Positions 9,201 through 18,276 are shown, counted from the first letter of the stretch. The stretch is 64,000 nt of DNA from Hyphomonadaceae bacterium UBA1933 (GCA_002337085.1 DDFH01000006.1:29098-93097); one strand, 5' to 3'. Notes: generated by a model not told the origin, from the sequence alone. Numbers and translations: made by a program.

Positions 9201-11122
9201 TCTTCAAATGAATTTTCCACCGCCGCAAAGTCAAGTGGTGCGCCATCTGACGAACGCATTTCAACATCATGCACCCACAAAACTTGGGTTCCATCATCCT
9301 GTGATGCAGTTTTTGGCTTGATTTTAAACTGCGCCTCGGATTCGACATAAAGCCCCATGCTTTCAAAAATTGGCATGGCTTCGGAAAGGGCAACCGGATT
9401 ATCACGCTTATAAAGCTTACAGCGCAGAATATTTTCCTTGTCGCCATCCATGCGATAAGCACGAACCCAAACATCCACTTCTTTTAAAATCAATAATTCC
9501 TGAATATCTAAAAGTGCCTCGGACGGGGAGAATTTTTCTTTATAGCCCGCAGGAAAAGCACCAATGAATGGCGCGGCGCGAACATTATTTTCACCTGCAC
9601 AAACCTCAAGATCATCATCCCATGTACGGGTGATTTCAATAATTTCGCTTTCAAGAGTTTCTAAATCAGGTTCAAGATGGTCATAAGGATTAATGCCAAT
9701 AATATAATGGATGCGTGCCAATGGCGCATCACCAAACAATGGGTAATAAGACGATAAACGCCCACCATAGCTTTCAGCGAGCTTTTCACCAACCCTTACA
9801 CGTACTGCGGTATTATACTTATCGCGTGGCACAAAAACCAAAATTGATAAAAAGCGGTTAAATTGATCACGCCGCGCAAACATTGCGGTGCGCGGTCTGT
9901 CCATCAAATGCTGCACACCCATTGCGATACGCAACAAATCATCTTCTTCGATTTGGAATAGTTCATCACGCGGATAATTTTCCACAATATTGCGGAACTT
10001 TTTATCATTATGAGAGCTGGGGTCAAAGCCAGCACGTTTAATAACCTTATCAATCTTACGGCGCAAAAGCGGAACATCGCGCACCATTGAATCATAGGCC
10101 TCGGCAGTGAAAAGACCAACAAAACGCTCTTCACCAATTAATTTGCCTTTTTCATCATATTTTTTAATGCCAATATAATCCAAAACCGCGCGGCGATGCA
10201 CTTTTGAACGAAGGTTGGATTTTGCAACCACAAGCGGGCTACCATCTTCTAAATAGGCAACCAATTTGTCGGTTAACATGGTTGGCTCTGAAGAGCGGCG
10301 CAAAATACTGCGCAATGGGTCGCGCAAAATACCAAGATTGCGATCTTCGACAATATCTGGCTCTTCTTTAGAAAGTGTGCCGTCACCATTGCGAAGGTAA
10401 TTATATGAACGCGCGCCAATGAAAATGAAATGCTCATCCTCAATCCATTTGAGGAATGAGATATATTCACTTATCTCATCGGCATTTAAGCCAACATTAG
10501 CAATCGCAAGGCCCGCAATACATTCTTTCATGCGCGCCTTCATTGCGCGGAAATCTTTTACAGACATTGAAACATCGTTCAATGTTTCGCGTACACCCAT
10601 TAAAATGGCGTCACGTTTTGTCTGCGGCAATGATGGCAAATGAACCTGAATCATACTTTCGCGAACAATGTGCCCATTATCCTTGCCAGCATCGTCAATA
10701 CGTTGCCCGTCTTCGTCACGTAAAACATCAACAATCGGATGGAACATTGCGCGGACTTCAACGCCTTGCGCACCAATTTCGCCCATGATGGAATCAACCA
10801 AAAACGGCGCATCAGGGCCAACAATTTCCAAAATATCACGCCCCAAAGGCTGATTATGTTCGCCCATGCCTTCGATAAGGCGGATTTCCTTTTTTTGCGG
10901 ATGCTTACTTGATGCCCAACTCCAGAAGTCATAGGCAAGATGCGCCAAATCCCCAAGAGATAATGCACCAACATCATCAATTGTCGCATCGCGACCAAAT
11001 TGGTTTAAAAACTCATTTGCAGCATGGGTAAGCACACCACCCTGAACAAAACCATCATATTTTTTTGCAACATTTACAAACTCAGCAACATTAATGCGCT
11101 CATCAGTGGCATCAACAGACAT
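6224..11122 (-). CDS. gdhZ: NAD-specific glutamate dehydrogenase, large (about 180 kDa) type
   Basis: Oxidative deamination of glutamate to 2-oxoglutarate with NAD+, in the cytoplasm; catabolic use of glutamate-derived amino acids. The 1,632-residue length is that of the large bacterial NAD-GDH family (alphaproteobacterial GdhZ, pseudomonad GdhB). The N-terminal half carries ACT-like regulatory regions; the catalytic core starts with RGGLRWSDR near residue 817 and continues with AVIVPVGSKGAFF near 840. Start chosen at the ATG at 11122 because GGAGGGG sits six bases upstream; the frame extends five codons further without such a site. Monocistronic, with a family A repeat at its 3' end. Confidence 0.97.
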   Translation of the reverse strand: MSVDATDERINVAEFVNVAKKYDGFVQGGVLTHAANEFLNQFGRDATIDDVGALSLGDLAHLAYDFWSWASSKHPQKKEIRLIEGMGEHNQPLGRDILEIVGPDAPFLVDSIMGEIGAQGVEVRAMFHPIVDVLRDEDGQRIDDAGKDNGHIVRESMIQVHLPSLPQTKRDAILMGVRETLNDVSMSVKDFRAMKARMKECIAGLAIANVGLNADEISEYISFLKWIEDEHFIFIGARSYNYLRNGDGTLSKEEPDIVEDRNLGILRDPLRSILRRSSEPTMLTDKLVAYLEDGSPLVVAKSNLRSKVHRRAVLDYIGIKKYDEKGKLIGEERFVGLFTAEAYDSMVRDVPLLRRKIDKVIKRAGFDPSSHNDKKFRNIVENYPRDELFQIEEDDLLRIAMGVQHLMDRPRTAMFARRDQFNRFLSILVFVPRDKYNTAVRVRVGEKLAESYGGRLSSYYPLFGDAPLARIHYIIGINPYDHLEPDLETLESEIIEITRTWDDDLEVCAGENNVRAAPFIGAFPAGYKEKFSPSEALLDIQELLILKEVDVWVRAYRMDGDKENILRCKLYKRDNPVALSEAMPIFESMGLYVESEAQFKIKPKTASQDDGTQVLWVHDVEMRSSDGAPLDFAAVENSFEDAFAAIFSGTSENDGFNRLILKLGITWRQASLIRAFARWRGQTGLDPSQAVQEQALSDYPLIAQKIIQLFETRFDPALGKESGKKCEAINAEISSLLNDVPSLDADRVLRRITNLINNMVRTNYYQKDAEGKNKPYISFKIATSQIAEVPNPKPFREIWVYSPLVEGAHLRFGPVARGGLRWSDRRDDFRTEVLGLVKAQQVKNAVIVPVGSKGAFFPKALPKGGSREEYMAAGIVAYKIFLCGLLDITDNIDAAGKIIAPKDVVRLDSDDPYLVVAADKGTATFSDIANSISLQYGHWLGDAFASGGSNGYDHKKMGITAKGGWEAVKRHFREMGHDTQSEEFNVVGVGDMSGDVFGNGMLLSEKIRLVAAFDHRDIFIDPNPDCAKSFAERKRLFELPRSSWQDYNKELISKGGGIFSRSLKSITLTPQIKELLEITSDNVTPFELMTAILKANADLLWFGGIGTYIKSKSEANSDVGDKANDAIRINGSDLRVKVIGEGANLGVTQLGRIEAAKTGVRLNTDAIDNSAGVDSSDHEVNIKILLNALVRSGAMTEEARDELLVSMTDDVAHHVLEHNYNQTLALSLQQINAAQDADAHERFMVQLEELGQLNRAVEFLPAHDEMRSKIERGEGLTRPELAVLMAYSKIQLFGEIVASHAPDDEWFEKTLVNYFPEGCHQFEAAMRGHRLRREIIATVLANRIVDIGGITFMDRVRESAIADTGAIVKAYAAARKIFELDKAIEKINAQDLKIPAALQYKMMLEVQNVIRRQTYWLARRTPHSSIGVNDQVTDMINSYSPEIAQLKPVIDNVVSPYEYARIEALAQEFINEGAPSELAHEIANLRVMISSTDIVDIAKQSDAPLLGSARIYHAIGAEIGFDEMRHAAGMVTGQDHWDKVATRRIIEDFMGEQAQLTGKIIDFAKTKGAIPDKADKKWSDSIVKQWFEINSLEASRATTAIKDLKAAGGWSFAKLTIANTQLKDFVARAVIG

Positions 11123-11235
11123 TCTTCCCCTCCGCAATTCGGTTTCGCGAAAATTTTTCTTTTATCTTACAGAAACCATAATTTTGTTTCAAGCACAGTA
11201 TCTTTACATCAATAGATTGCCAAAAGATTATGATT

Positions 11236-12315
11236 TTAAGAAGTTTTTCCATTCGTTGCCGTCGCGTCACTATCTGGACGGCCATTCGCACTCATAAATA
11301 TTGCAATTGCGCGGGTTTGTGGAAATTGTGCAAAAACAATCATTATCATAACGGTCAATGGAACTGATAAGAACATTCCAGCACCACCCCATATCTGCCC
11401 CCAAAACGCCAATGACAGAAACACCATCAGAACCGAAAGATTAAGGCTATCACCAGTCATTTTAGGAAGAATAAAGTTACCAACTACAAAATGTATACCT
11501 TGAATCATACCAAAAATTGCCAGTGCAATTATGGGATTTGAAAATTGCACCAACGCAAACAATGCTGGCATAATTGACGAGGCCGCAGCCCCCAAAACAG
11601 GAATATAGCACAAAAGAAATGTAAGTAGCGACCAAAAAAGCGCGCTTTTTAGACCAACAGCAATAAGGACAATATAACAACCAACCGAAATCATAATACC
11701 GGTTAGGGTTTGAACCCACAAATAACTCTCCATAGATTTACGGATTCTAATCGATAAATCTACAACTCTATTACGCTCGGCTTTATCATTGAAAACAAAG
11801 ACGATTTTTTTTGAAAGGCTTGACTGCATTGCGAATAGTGAAAGCACATAGATAATCACAAACAATGCCTGATTTCCGAAACTTTTCAAAACTTCGCCAA
11901 CCATTGAAATAAACCCAGTAGGGCTAATTTTGCCAAACAATTGCGCAAGTGTTGGGGCCGGTGAATTAATATGCAACAAAGCATAAGTTTGGGCGATGAC
12001 TTCGTTAATACGTGTATTATAAAGACTTACATCTTTTGCAAATTCAGAAGCATATTCGGCAACAAAGGCAACCAACCCTGCAAAACCTACAAACACGATG
12101 ATAAATACAATTGGCAAAGCAAGTTTGCGTTGAATTACCGGAAGTTTTCTATGTATTAAATCGGCAAAACCATCAATCATAAGCCATAAGAAAATAGCCA
12201 ATGCCAAAGGCGTTAATAGATCGGCAAAATAAATTAGCCCAAGAATCAATACCGCAGTTGCAATAATTGATAATGATACCGAACCTACTTTTTCAGATGT
12301 AATTTTATTATTCAT
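11236..12315 (-). CDS. AI-2E family transporter (PerM/TqsA-like permease)
   Basis: 359-residue inner-membrane protein with about eight hydrophobic segments in the AI-2E arrangement: two or three N-terminal helices, a hydrophilic region (about 90-150), then a C-terminal bundle with the characteristic YIPVLGA near 240 and GNFILPKMTGDSLNLS near 285. Members export autoinducer-2 (TqsA) or move Na+/Li+ and other solutes; sequence alone does not tell the substrate. The C-terminal tail is hydrophilic. It follows ccmB on the same strand after 26 bp and may be read from the hisI-ccmAB transcript. Confidence 0.88.
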   Translation of the reverse strand: MNNKITSEKVGSVSLSIIATAVLILGLIYFADLLTPLALAIFLWLMIDGFADLIHRKLPVIQRKLALPIVFIIVFVGFAGLVAFVAEYASEFAKDVSLYNTRINEVIAQTYALLHINSPAPTLAQLFGKISPTGFISMVGEVLKSFGNQALFVIIYVLSLFAMQSSLSKKIVFVFNDKAERNRVVDLSIRIRKSMESYLWVQTLTGIMISVGCYIVLIAVGLKSALFWSLLTFLLCYIPVLGAAASSIMPALFALVQFSNPIIALAIFGMIQGIHFVVGNFILPKMTGDSLNLSVLMVFLSLAFWGQIWGGAGMFLSVPLTVMIMIVFAQFPQTRAIAIFMSANGRPDSDATATNGKTS

Positions 12316-12341
12316 TGCGCCAAAATAACGCGATTTTTTCC

Positions 12342-13019
12342 TTAATCAAGGTTTAGTTTTATCGCAGCAGCAATTGCAAGTGGGCATAAAACAATTGCAA
12401 ATAAAACAATCGCCGACAAAAGGAAAAAACCTTGGGTGAAAATCCCGTTACCCAACATTATCTGTCCCGCAGTGGATGAGCCAAAAATCACAATCGGCGT
12501 ATAAAGTGGCAATGCAAGCAATGCCACCAACAGCCCGCCACGTTTAACACTGGCCCCCAATGCCGCCCCAACCGAGCCAAGCAAAAACATCGCCAATGCC
12601 CCAATAAACAGCGTAAATGTCATTGGCATAACATATTCAGACGGGATATTTAGCATTAACCCGGCCACAGGCATCGCCACCAAAAGCGGTAATATTATCG
12701 CCACAAATTGCCCCAAAATTTTACCAAGCATCGCAATGGAAAATGGCAAGCCTGATAATGACAATTGCTCCATAGTGCCGTCATCAATATCGCCTTGAAA
12801 CAATCTTTCTAATGACACTAACGATGCAAGCGCAAGCGCAAGCCATAAATAACCGCCGCCAATTTTGGCAAGTAATTCCCGATCTGGCCCAACTGCAAAT
12901 GGCAATAATAACATTGCGCCCGCAAAAAACGCAGTTGGCAATAATGCACCGCCACCAGTTCCAAGGTTTAACTTAACCTCACGCATGATGATTGATAAAA
13001 AGGTTCTAAACTCTTTCAT
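12342..13019 (-). CDS. ccmB: heme exporter protein CcmB
   Basis: 225-residue inner-membrane subunit of the CcmABCD complex that releases heme-loaded CcmE during system I cytochrome c maturation. Six hydrophobic segments and the early hydrophilic region LERLFQGDIDDGTMEQL (near residue 70), typical of CcmB. Its start overlaps the ccmA stop by four bases (ATGA), so the two are translationally coupled. ccmC, ccmD and ccmE are not in the window; the next gene is an unrelated permease, so the cluster is split here. Confidence 0.95.
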   Translation of the reverse strand: MKEFRTFLSIIMREVKLNLGTGGGALLPTAFFAGAMLLLPFAVGPDRELLAKIGGGYLWLALALASLVSLERLFQGDIDDGTMEQLSLSGLPFSIAMLGKILGQFVAIILPLLVAMPVAGLMLNIPSEYVMPMTFTLFIGALAMFLLGSVGAALGASVKRGGLLVALLALPLYTPIVIFGSSTAGQIMLGNGIFTQGFFLLSAIVLFAIVLCPLAIAAAIKLNLD

Positions 13020-13651
13020 AAATCATCCCCCAAATATTCGGGGACATAGTCCATCAAATTAAGTAATTGCATTGGCTTGCAATTCGGTGTGTCATGCACC
13101 GCCGCAATGATAATGCCGCCATTTGCGCGATGTTCATCAATTATTTCGCCCAATTGCACTCGGCCCTTTTCATCCAAAGGCGCAAAAGGTTCATCAAGCA
13201 GCCAAACTGGACGACCCGCAATTAAAATCCGCGCTAAAGAAATCCGCCGTTTTTGACCGGCACTTAATGAAGCACCCATTAATGGCAAAAGATGGGGAAT
13301 ATTAAGACGAGTAACAATGCTTGGTATATTTGCCCGATTGCCACCAAATAAATCACACCAAAATTCAAGTTGCGCTTTTATGGTTTGGTTGGCCTTTATG
13401 GCGTCGAGATGCCCCAAAAAGCACAGACTTTCGGTAAGTTCGCGCCCGCCGTGACCACTAAAAACAATCTTTCCTGCAAGTGGTTTATGCATATTGGTTA
13501 TCGCACGCAAAAGCGTTGATTTACCCGCACCATTCACACCGCGCAACTCAACCGCATCCCCTGATTTCAGCGCAAGATTAAGACCAGAGATTAACAATCT
13601 CTCGCCCCGTTTTAGCGCTATTTCATTTAATTCAAGGGTACAATCAAACAT
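13016..13651 (-). CDS. ccmA: heme ABC exporter ATP-binding protein CcmA
   Basis: 211-residue ATPase of the CcmAB heme-handling exporter. Walker A GVNGAGKST near residue 39, signature SAGQKRR near 129 (variant of LSGGQ normal for CcmA), Walker B VWLLDEPFAPLD near 153, and the switch His in AAVHDT. The ATG directly follows the hisI stop codon, and the 3' end overlaps ccmB, so hisI-ccmA-ccmB form one transcript. The ribosome-binding site is weak and lies inside hisI, which again suggests translational coupling. Confidence 0.95.
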   Translation of the reverse strand: MFDCTLELNEIALKRGERLLISGLNLALKSGDAVELRGVNGAGKSTLLRAITNMHKPLAGKIVFSGHGGRELTESLCFLGHLDAIKANQTIKAQLEFWCDLFGGNRANIPSIVTRLNIPHLLPLMGASLSAGQKRRISLARILIAGRPVWLLDEPFAPLDEKGRVQLGEIIDEHRANGGIIIAAVHDTPNCKPMQLLNLMDYVPEYLGDDL

Positions 13652-14044
13652 TTATTTTTCTTGTGGCTTTTTACCATTAATTACAAGTGCGGCATTATCA
13701 TCAAGTTCGCGGTAAAAGCAATTTGCAAAGCCAACATGGCAACAGCCACCATCGCCACCAACCTCAACCAAAAGCAAAACTACATCTTGGTCGCAGTCGG
13801 TTTTGATTGCCTTTACACTTTGGATTTGACCAGAGGTTTCCCCCTTTAGCCATAATGAATTGCGTGAGCGCGAATAATAATGGGCCTTTTTGGTTTCTAT
13901 GGTTTTTTGTAATGCTTCGGAATTCATATAGGCAAGCATTAAAACTTCGCGGGTTTCAAAATGCTGGGCAATTACTGGAATCAAGCCGTTTTCATCAAAT
14001 TTTGGGGTAAATTCCGACCCCAATTCCAATTCTTCTTTACCCAT
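13652..14044 (-). CDS. hisI: phosphoribosyl-AMP cyclohydrolase
   Basis: Third step of histidine biosynthesis: opens the purine ring of phosphoribosyl-AMP to give ProFAR. 130 residues, the size of the monofunctional enzyme without a fused HisE. Metal-binding residues are visible: DCDQD near 83-87 and the Cys pair and His of GGCCHVGFANCFYR near 98-112, together with the YYSRSR and LWLKGETSG blocks. First gene of a hisI-ccmA-ccmB transcript; the other his genes are elsewhere. The pairing with cytochrome c maturation has no evident functional reason. Confidence 0.97.
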   Translation of the reverse strand: MGKEELELGSEFTPKFDENGLIPVIAQHFETREVLMLAYMNSEALQKTIETKKAHYYSRSRNSLWLKGETSGQIQSVKAIKTDCDQDVVLLLVEVGGDGGCCHVGFANCFYRELDDNAALVINGKKPQEK

Positions 14045-14177
14045 GATTTATACTCCCTTTATCCGCAAAAGCTTTAGAAGATTTAGGAATAATGGTCAAA
14101 TTATAAGTGTCAGTTACAAATTTACGTTTATAAATGTGTGACTTTCAATTTTTACCAACCAATGCTATGCGCACCCA

Positions 14178-15548
14178 ATGTCAGAGAAATTAAACCCTTG
14201 GAGAGATGAATTTACGGCAACATTTTTGTTGGCGTTGCCCATTATTTTGTCAAATCTTTCTAATACTTTGATAAATGCAACTGATGTCTTTCTCTTGGGG
14301 CGCTTGGGAAAAGACGCCTTGGCGGCATCTGCAATTGGCGTTGGCCTTGTGGTTTCACCATTGGTATTTGGCATTGGCGTAATCTCGGCATCTTCGGCAA
14401 TGATTGCAAAGGAATTGGGGGCAAAGGCGCATTCGGTGCGTGATGTCCGCCGTACTGTGCGTGCGTCATTTTGGGTCGCGTTTCAGTTTTCTTTGCCGGT
14501 GATGGTGGTTTTGTGGTTCACGGGGGATTTTGCCCACGCAGCAGGACTTGAAGAACATCTTGCTAGAAATATCGGGCTTTTTGTGCGCGGGTTAGAATTT
14601 GAAATTCTTCCGGTTTTATTGATTGTGGCCCTAAGAAACTTTGTAGTGGCATTGCATAAACCAATGTGGTCGATGATTATTGGTTTTGTAAATGTCGGTT
14701 TTAATGCATTTATTAACTCTGGTCTAATATTGGGATATTGGGGTTTTCCGCAAATGGGGCTTTTGGGCGCGGGGATTGGCTCATCATTTACGGCATTATT
14801 CTCATTATCATTGTTTATTTTTGTTATCAGCACCCAAAAACCATTTAAGCGTTATTCCATTTTTGGACGATTTTGGCGCATTGATAAGGTGCGCCTAAAA
14901 GAATTATGGCATTTGGGTATGCCAATCGGCTTCCAAGTTGGGTTTGAAGTTTCGGTTTTTGCCGCCGCCGTTTTCCTTATGGGATTTATAAGCACCTATG
15001 CCACAGCGGCGCATTCAATTGCATTACAAATAGCATCAATAAGCTTTATGGTACCGATGGGCATTGCCCAGGCGGCAACGGTGCGGGTTGGTAATGCGCT
15101 TGGTCGTGGGGATGAAGCAGGAATTGCCCGTGCTGGCTGGGCATCATATATAATTGGCGTTGGTTTTATGGCAATAATGGCATTGGTGATGTGGAATATC
15201 CCGCATAAGCTTGCCGGACTGTTCATTGAAGAAGGTGCAGCCGATTCAGTAACAGTTATTATGATTGCCGTAAGTTTCATAAAAATCGCCGCCATCTTCC
15301 AAATTTTTGACGGCGCGCAAGTTGTTGGTGCAGGGATGTTGCGCGGGCTTCATGATACCAAAGCACCAATGATTTTCGCGCTAATTGGTTATTGGATTAT
15401 TGGCCTTGGGGTTGGTGCATATTTGGCCTTTTACACACCATTACAAGGGGTTGGCATATGGATTGGGCTTGCCACCGGTCTTGGTGTGGTGGCAATATTA
15501 ATGATTATCCGCTGGCATTACAGGCGAGCCTTTGGGCTTTTGCCATAA
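14178..15548 (+). CDS. MATE family efflux transporter
   Basis: 456-residue inner-membrane antiporter (Na+ or H+ driven) with twelve predicted helices in two homologous halves. N-terminal half: LPIILSNLSNTLINATDVF and LGRLGKDALAASAIG. C-terminal half: LGMPIGFQVGFEVSVF and QAATVRVGNALGRGDEAG, both characteristic of MATE/NorM proteins. Substrates are usually cationic drugs; not deducible here. No obvious Shine-Dalgarno before the ATG. It is divergent from hisI and its stop abuts the stop of the TM2 protein on the other strand. Confidence 0.93.
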   Translation: MSEKLNPWRDEFTATFLLALPIILSNLSNTLINATDVFLLGRLGKDALAASAIGVGLVVSPLVFGIGVISASSAMIAKELGAKAHSVRDVRRTVRASFWVAFQFSLPVMVVLWFTGDFAHAAGLEEHLARNIGLFVRGLEFEILPVLLIVALRNFVVALHKPMWSMIIGFVNVGFNAFINSGLILGYWGFPQMGLLGAGIGSSFTALFSLSLFIFVISTQKPFKRYSIFGRFWRIDKVRLKELWHLGMPIGFQVGFEVSVFAAAVFLMGFISTYATAAHSIALQIASISFMVPMGIAQAATVRVGNALGRGDEAGIARAGWASYIIGVGFMAIMALVMWNIPHKLAGLFIEEGAADSVTVIMIAVSFIKIAAIFQIFDGAQVVGAGMLRGLHDTKAPMIFALIGYWIIGLGVGAYLAFYTPLQGVGIWIGLATGLGVVAILMIIRWHYRRAFGLLP

Positions 15549-15860
15549 TTACCTATATTGTTGTGCTAAAACACGTGCATATTCGATGCTTTTTTGACGC
15601 GCCATTCCGGCGGCCGCAAACCAATCAATTATGACCCAAATCCCTAATCCGCCAAAAGTAAAAAGTTTTAGAAATCCTAACAAAAAGTCCCCTAAATAAA
15701 ACTTATCAGCACCAAAATTGCCTAACCATATGTTCCAACCATATGCTAAAACAGGGTTCTTTTCATTTTCCACGAATGTTGAAATAAAAGATTCACGACG
15801 TTCAAGCGGAACAGAATCATAAATTGAAAAAAGTTCGCGCATATAAGTTTTTCTATTCAT
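15549..15860 (-). CDS. TM2 domain-containing protein
   Basis: 103 residues, with the TM2 domain in the C-terminal half: a first helix with LGNFGADKFYLGDFLLG (family pattern G-x-x-G-x-x-x-F-Y-L-G), a short turn and a second helix GGLGIWVIIDWF. The N-terminus (REL, SIYDSVPLERRESFISTF) is a soluble helix resembling those of other bacterial TM2 proteins. Function of bacterial TM2 proteins is poorly known. Start taken at the ATG at 15860, five bases after GGGGG; an upstream TTG at 15872 would overlap this site. Confidence 0.8.
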   Translation of the reverse strand: MNRKTYMRELFSIYDSVPLERRESFISTFVENEKNPVLAYGWNIWLGNFGADKFYLGDFLLGFLKLFTFGGLGIWVIIDWFAAAGMARQKSIEYARVLAQQYR

Positions 15861-15912
15861 TGCAGCCCCCAAAGAAAGTATAAACTTATGAGTGAAATAT
15901 GGTCAATGTCAA

Positions 15913-15942
15913 TCAAAAAAATCCCGCCGTTTCCAGCGGGAT
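15913..15942 (-). terminator. intrinsic terminator downstream of the XRE gene
   Basis: ATCCCGC (15921-15927) pairs with GCGGGAT (15936-15942); on the minus strand the hairpin is followed by a T-rich run (15913-15920). Confidence 0.85.
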
Positions 15943-15975
15943 AGTTGATCAGTGTATGAGTGGGATAATTAGATT

Positions 15976-16368
15976 CTATGCCGCGTCAGTAGAAGTTTCT
16001 TCCATCGCTTGCGCCAAATCCAAAAGACGACGGCGAGTGCGCTCACCAAGACGGTAATAAGTGCGAATAAGTTCGCGTGTTTCTTTTTGACGCAAAATTT
16101 CAGGGCTAATATCATCGTGATCATTGGCAACCGGCGCATTTGCTGGCGTTACATTAAGGCCATCGTAAAAATATTGCACTGGCACAGATAATGCAGAAGA
16201 TAATTCAAACAAACGGCTTGCAGTGATGCGATTTGCGCCACATTCATATTTTTGAATTTGTTGGAAACGAATGCCAACAATATTTGCAAGTTGTTGCTGG
16301 GTCATACCCATTAGCCTTCTGCGGCGGCGAAGTCTGCGTCCTACATGAAGGTCAATTGAAGTAGCCAT
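15976..16368 (-). CDS. XRE-family helix-turn-helix transcriptional regulator
   Basis: 130-residue cytoplasmic DNA-binding protein. The HTH spans about residues 20-65: MTQQQLANIVGIRFQQIQKY is the classic XRE helix pair. The N-terminus VGRRLRRRRRLMGMT and the tail with RLGERTRRRLLDLAQAM are typical of a regulator found singly in many Alphaproteobacteria. Excellent Shine-Dalgarno AAGGAG before the ATG, and its own terminator, so a monocistronic unit. Targets unknown. Confidence 0.93.
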   Translation of the reverse strand: MATSIDLHVGRRLRRRRRLMGMTQQQLANIVGIRFQQIQKYECGANRITASRLFELSSALSVPVQYFYDGLNVTPANAPVANDHDDISPEILRQKETRELIRTYYRLGERTRRRLLDLAQAMEETSTDAA

Positions 16369-16593
16369 TAAAAAATCTCCTTAAGTATCATTTTGAAACA
16401 AATTTTCTCTTCAAAAGGAGTAGTTGCAACCGTTATGCCATTCCTATTTGGGGAATTTTGAAACACCAAATCAAATCTTCCCCCAAAAACTCGACCAAAG
16501 CATATGAAAATTTACAACTTTTGCATTGCACAATTCTCTTGAACCTTTATTTTATTACGCCTAAGTTCACGCAAATTTTGCAAAGGTATATTT

Positions 16594-17472
16594 ATGAGCC
16601 AGATTACGACTGTTGGGGTTATTGGTGCAGGACAGATGGGAAATGGTATTGCCCATGTTGCCGCACTAGCAGGTTATAATGTTGTTCTTTCCGATATTAG
16701 CCAAGAAAGCCTTGATAAGGCACTTAAAACAATTGATAAAAACCTTGGTCGTCAGGTCTCTAAAGCACTTATTAGCGAACAAGAATCCAAAGATGCTTTC
16801 GCAAAAATCACTATTTCTACTGATCTTGCGGCGATGAAAGATGCAGATATTGTAATCGAAGCAGCAAGTGAAAATATCGAAATCAAAAAAGCAATTTTCA
16901 AAAACCTTTTGCAACACATTAAACCAGAAGCCATTCTTGCTTCAAATACTTCATCAATTTCTATTACACGCCTTGGTGCATCTACCGATCGTCCAGAAAA
17001 ATTCATCGGTCTTCACTTTATGAACCCTGTTCCTGTTATGAAATTGGTTGAAATCATTCGTGGTCTTGCCACTGATGAGGCAACTTATGCGGCGGCACTT
17101 GAAGTAGTTACCCGCATGGGAAAAATCACCACCAATGCCGAAGATTTCCCTGCATTCATCGTAAACCGTATCCTTGTGCCAATGATTAACGAGGCGATTT
17201 ACACCCTTTATGAAGGTGTTGGCACAGTTGAATCAATTGATAAAGGTATGCGGATGGGCGCAAATCACCCTATGGGTCCGCTTGAATTAGGTGATTTTAT
17301 TGGTCTTGATACAGTTTTGGCAATTATGCAGGTTCTTAACGAAGGTCTTGCCGATACCAAATATCGCCCTTGCCCGCTTTTGGTCAAATATGTTGAGGCT
17401 GGCTGGCTGGGACGTAAAACAAACCGTGGCTTTTACGATTATCGTGGCGAAACACCAGTTCCAACAAGATAA
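16594..17472 (+). CDS. 3-hydroxybutyryl-CoA dehydrogenase
   Basis: NAD(P)-dependent interconversion of acetoacetyl-CoA and 3-hydroxybutyryl-CoA in fatty-acid or butanoate metabolism. 292 residues, the usual length for the stand-alone enzyme. Rossmann motif GVIGAGQMGNGIA (residues 8-20); the catalytic His is in GLHFMNPVPVMKLVE near 145, with SNTSS (near 118) and the NRILVPMINEAI block of the C-terminal domain. Shine-Dalgarno AAAGG upstream. The gene stands alone; a bidirectional terminator follows. Substrate chain length cannot be fixed from sequence. Confidence 0.95.
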   Translation: MSQITTVGVIGAGQMGNGIAHVAALAGYNVVLSDISQESLDKALKTIDKNLGRQVSKALISEQESKDAFAKITISTDLAAMKDADIVIEAASENIEIKKAIFKNLLQHIKPEAILASNTSSISITRLGASTDRPEKFIGLHFMNPVPVMKLVEIIRGLATDEATYAAALEVVTRMGKITTNAEDFPAFIVNRILVPMINEAIYTLYEGVGTVESIDKGMRMGANHPMGPLELGDFIGLDTVLAIMQVLNEGLADTKYRPCPLLVKYVEAGWLGRKTNRGFYDYRGETPVPTR

Positions 17473-17476
17473 AAAC

Positions 17477-17506
17477 AAAACCCGCCAAATTCGGCGGGTT
17501 TTTTAT
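17477..17506. terminator. bidirectional intrinsic terminator
   Basis: CCCGCC (17481-17486) pairs with GGCGGG (17493-17498), with A-run before and T-run after, so it serves both the dehydrogenase gene and the convergent response-regulator gene. Confidence 0.9.
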
Positions 17507-18276
17507 TCTTCAAATTCAAAACGACCACTTCGGGCAAATGCGGTTTCAATCGCTTCTAGCAATTTGTTTACGTCAAATGGTTTGACCACTATGGCGTCCG
17601 CACCGCGCACCAATGTATTAAACAATTTATCGTCCACATTGCCAGACATGGCAATAATGCCAACATCAGGGAATTTTTCACGAAGCTTTGGTATTGTATC
17701 AATTGGCACAATTCCAGGCATATTCATATCACTTAGGATAACATCAACATCAAGCAAATCGACTGAATCAAGGGCATCATTCATGGATTCAGCCAAGGTT
17801 ACACGATAACCAATCTCACTTAGAATTTTATAACAAATGGTGCGGATTGATTTTGAATCATCAATTACAAGAATATGTGGCGGATGCTCACCATTTTCCA
17901 TGTAATATTCAAGACCTTCAAGAATTGATGACAAACGCTCTTTATTAAATGGTTTTGCAAGCAGAAATTCCGCACCGACCATTTTGGCATGCATCAAATG
18001 GGAATCCACTTCATTTATCTCATCAGTGGCACTCATAGCAATAACGATAATGTCAGGCTTGGCAGATTTTAATTTTCTTACATTAATACTGCCTTCAGAA
18101 TCCGGAAGCCCCAAGTCCACAAAGGCGACAGCAGGGTTCGTTGCCTTCACAAGTTCAATACCCGATGCAAGGTCATAGGCAATATTGGAATCCCAATCCT
18201 TCTCGCTTAGCATTTTAGCTATAAGCTTTGCTTGTATTTTTCCGTCTTCGATGATGACACAAAAATGATTTGGCAC
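17503..18276 (-). CDS. tandem double-receiver response regulator without output domain
   Basis: 257 residues made of two CheY-like receiver domains and nothing else. Domain 1 (about 4-122): acidic pair in IIEDG, phosphoacceptor Asp in VDLGLPD, AMSA and the conserved Lys in AKPF. Domain 2 (about 133-250): LVIDDS, SDMNMPG, AMSGN and VKPF. Both keep the residues for phosphorylation. Such proteins act in phosphorelays or by protein contact rather than by DNA binding. No histidine kinase is in the window, so the partner lies elsewhere. Confidence 0.92.
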   Translation of the reverse strand: MPNHFCVIIEDGKIQAKLIAKMLSEKDWDSNIAYDLASGIELVKATNPAVAFVDLGLPDSEGSINVRKLKSAKPDIIVIAMSATDEINEVDSHLMHAKMVGAEFLLAKPFNKERLSSILEGLEYYMENGEHPPHILVIDDSKSIRTICYKILSEIGYRVTLAESMNDALDSVDLLDVDVILSDMNMPGIVPIDTIPKLREKFPDVGIIAMSGNVDDKLFNTLVRGADAIVVKPFDVNKLLEAIETAFARSGRFEFEE

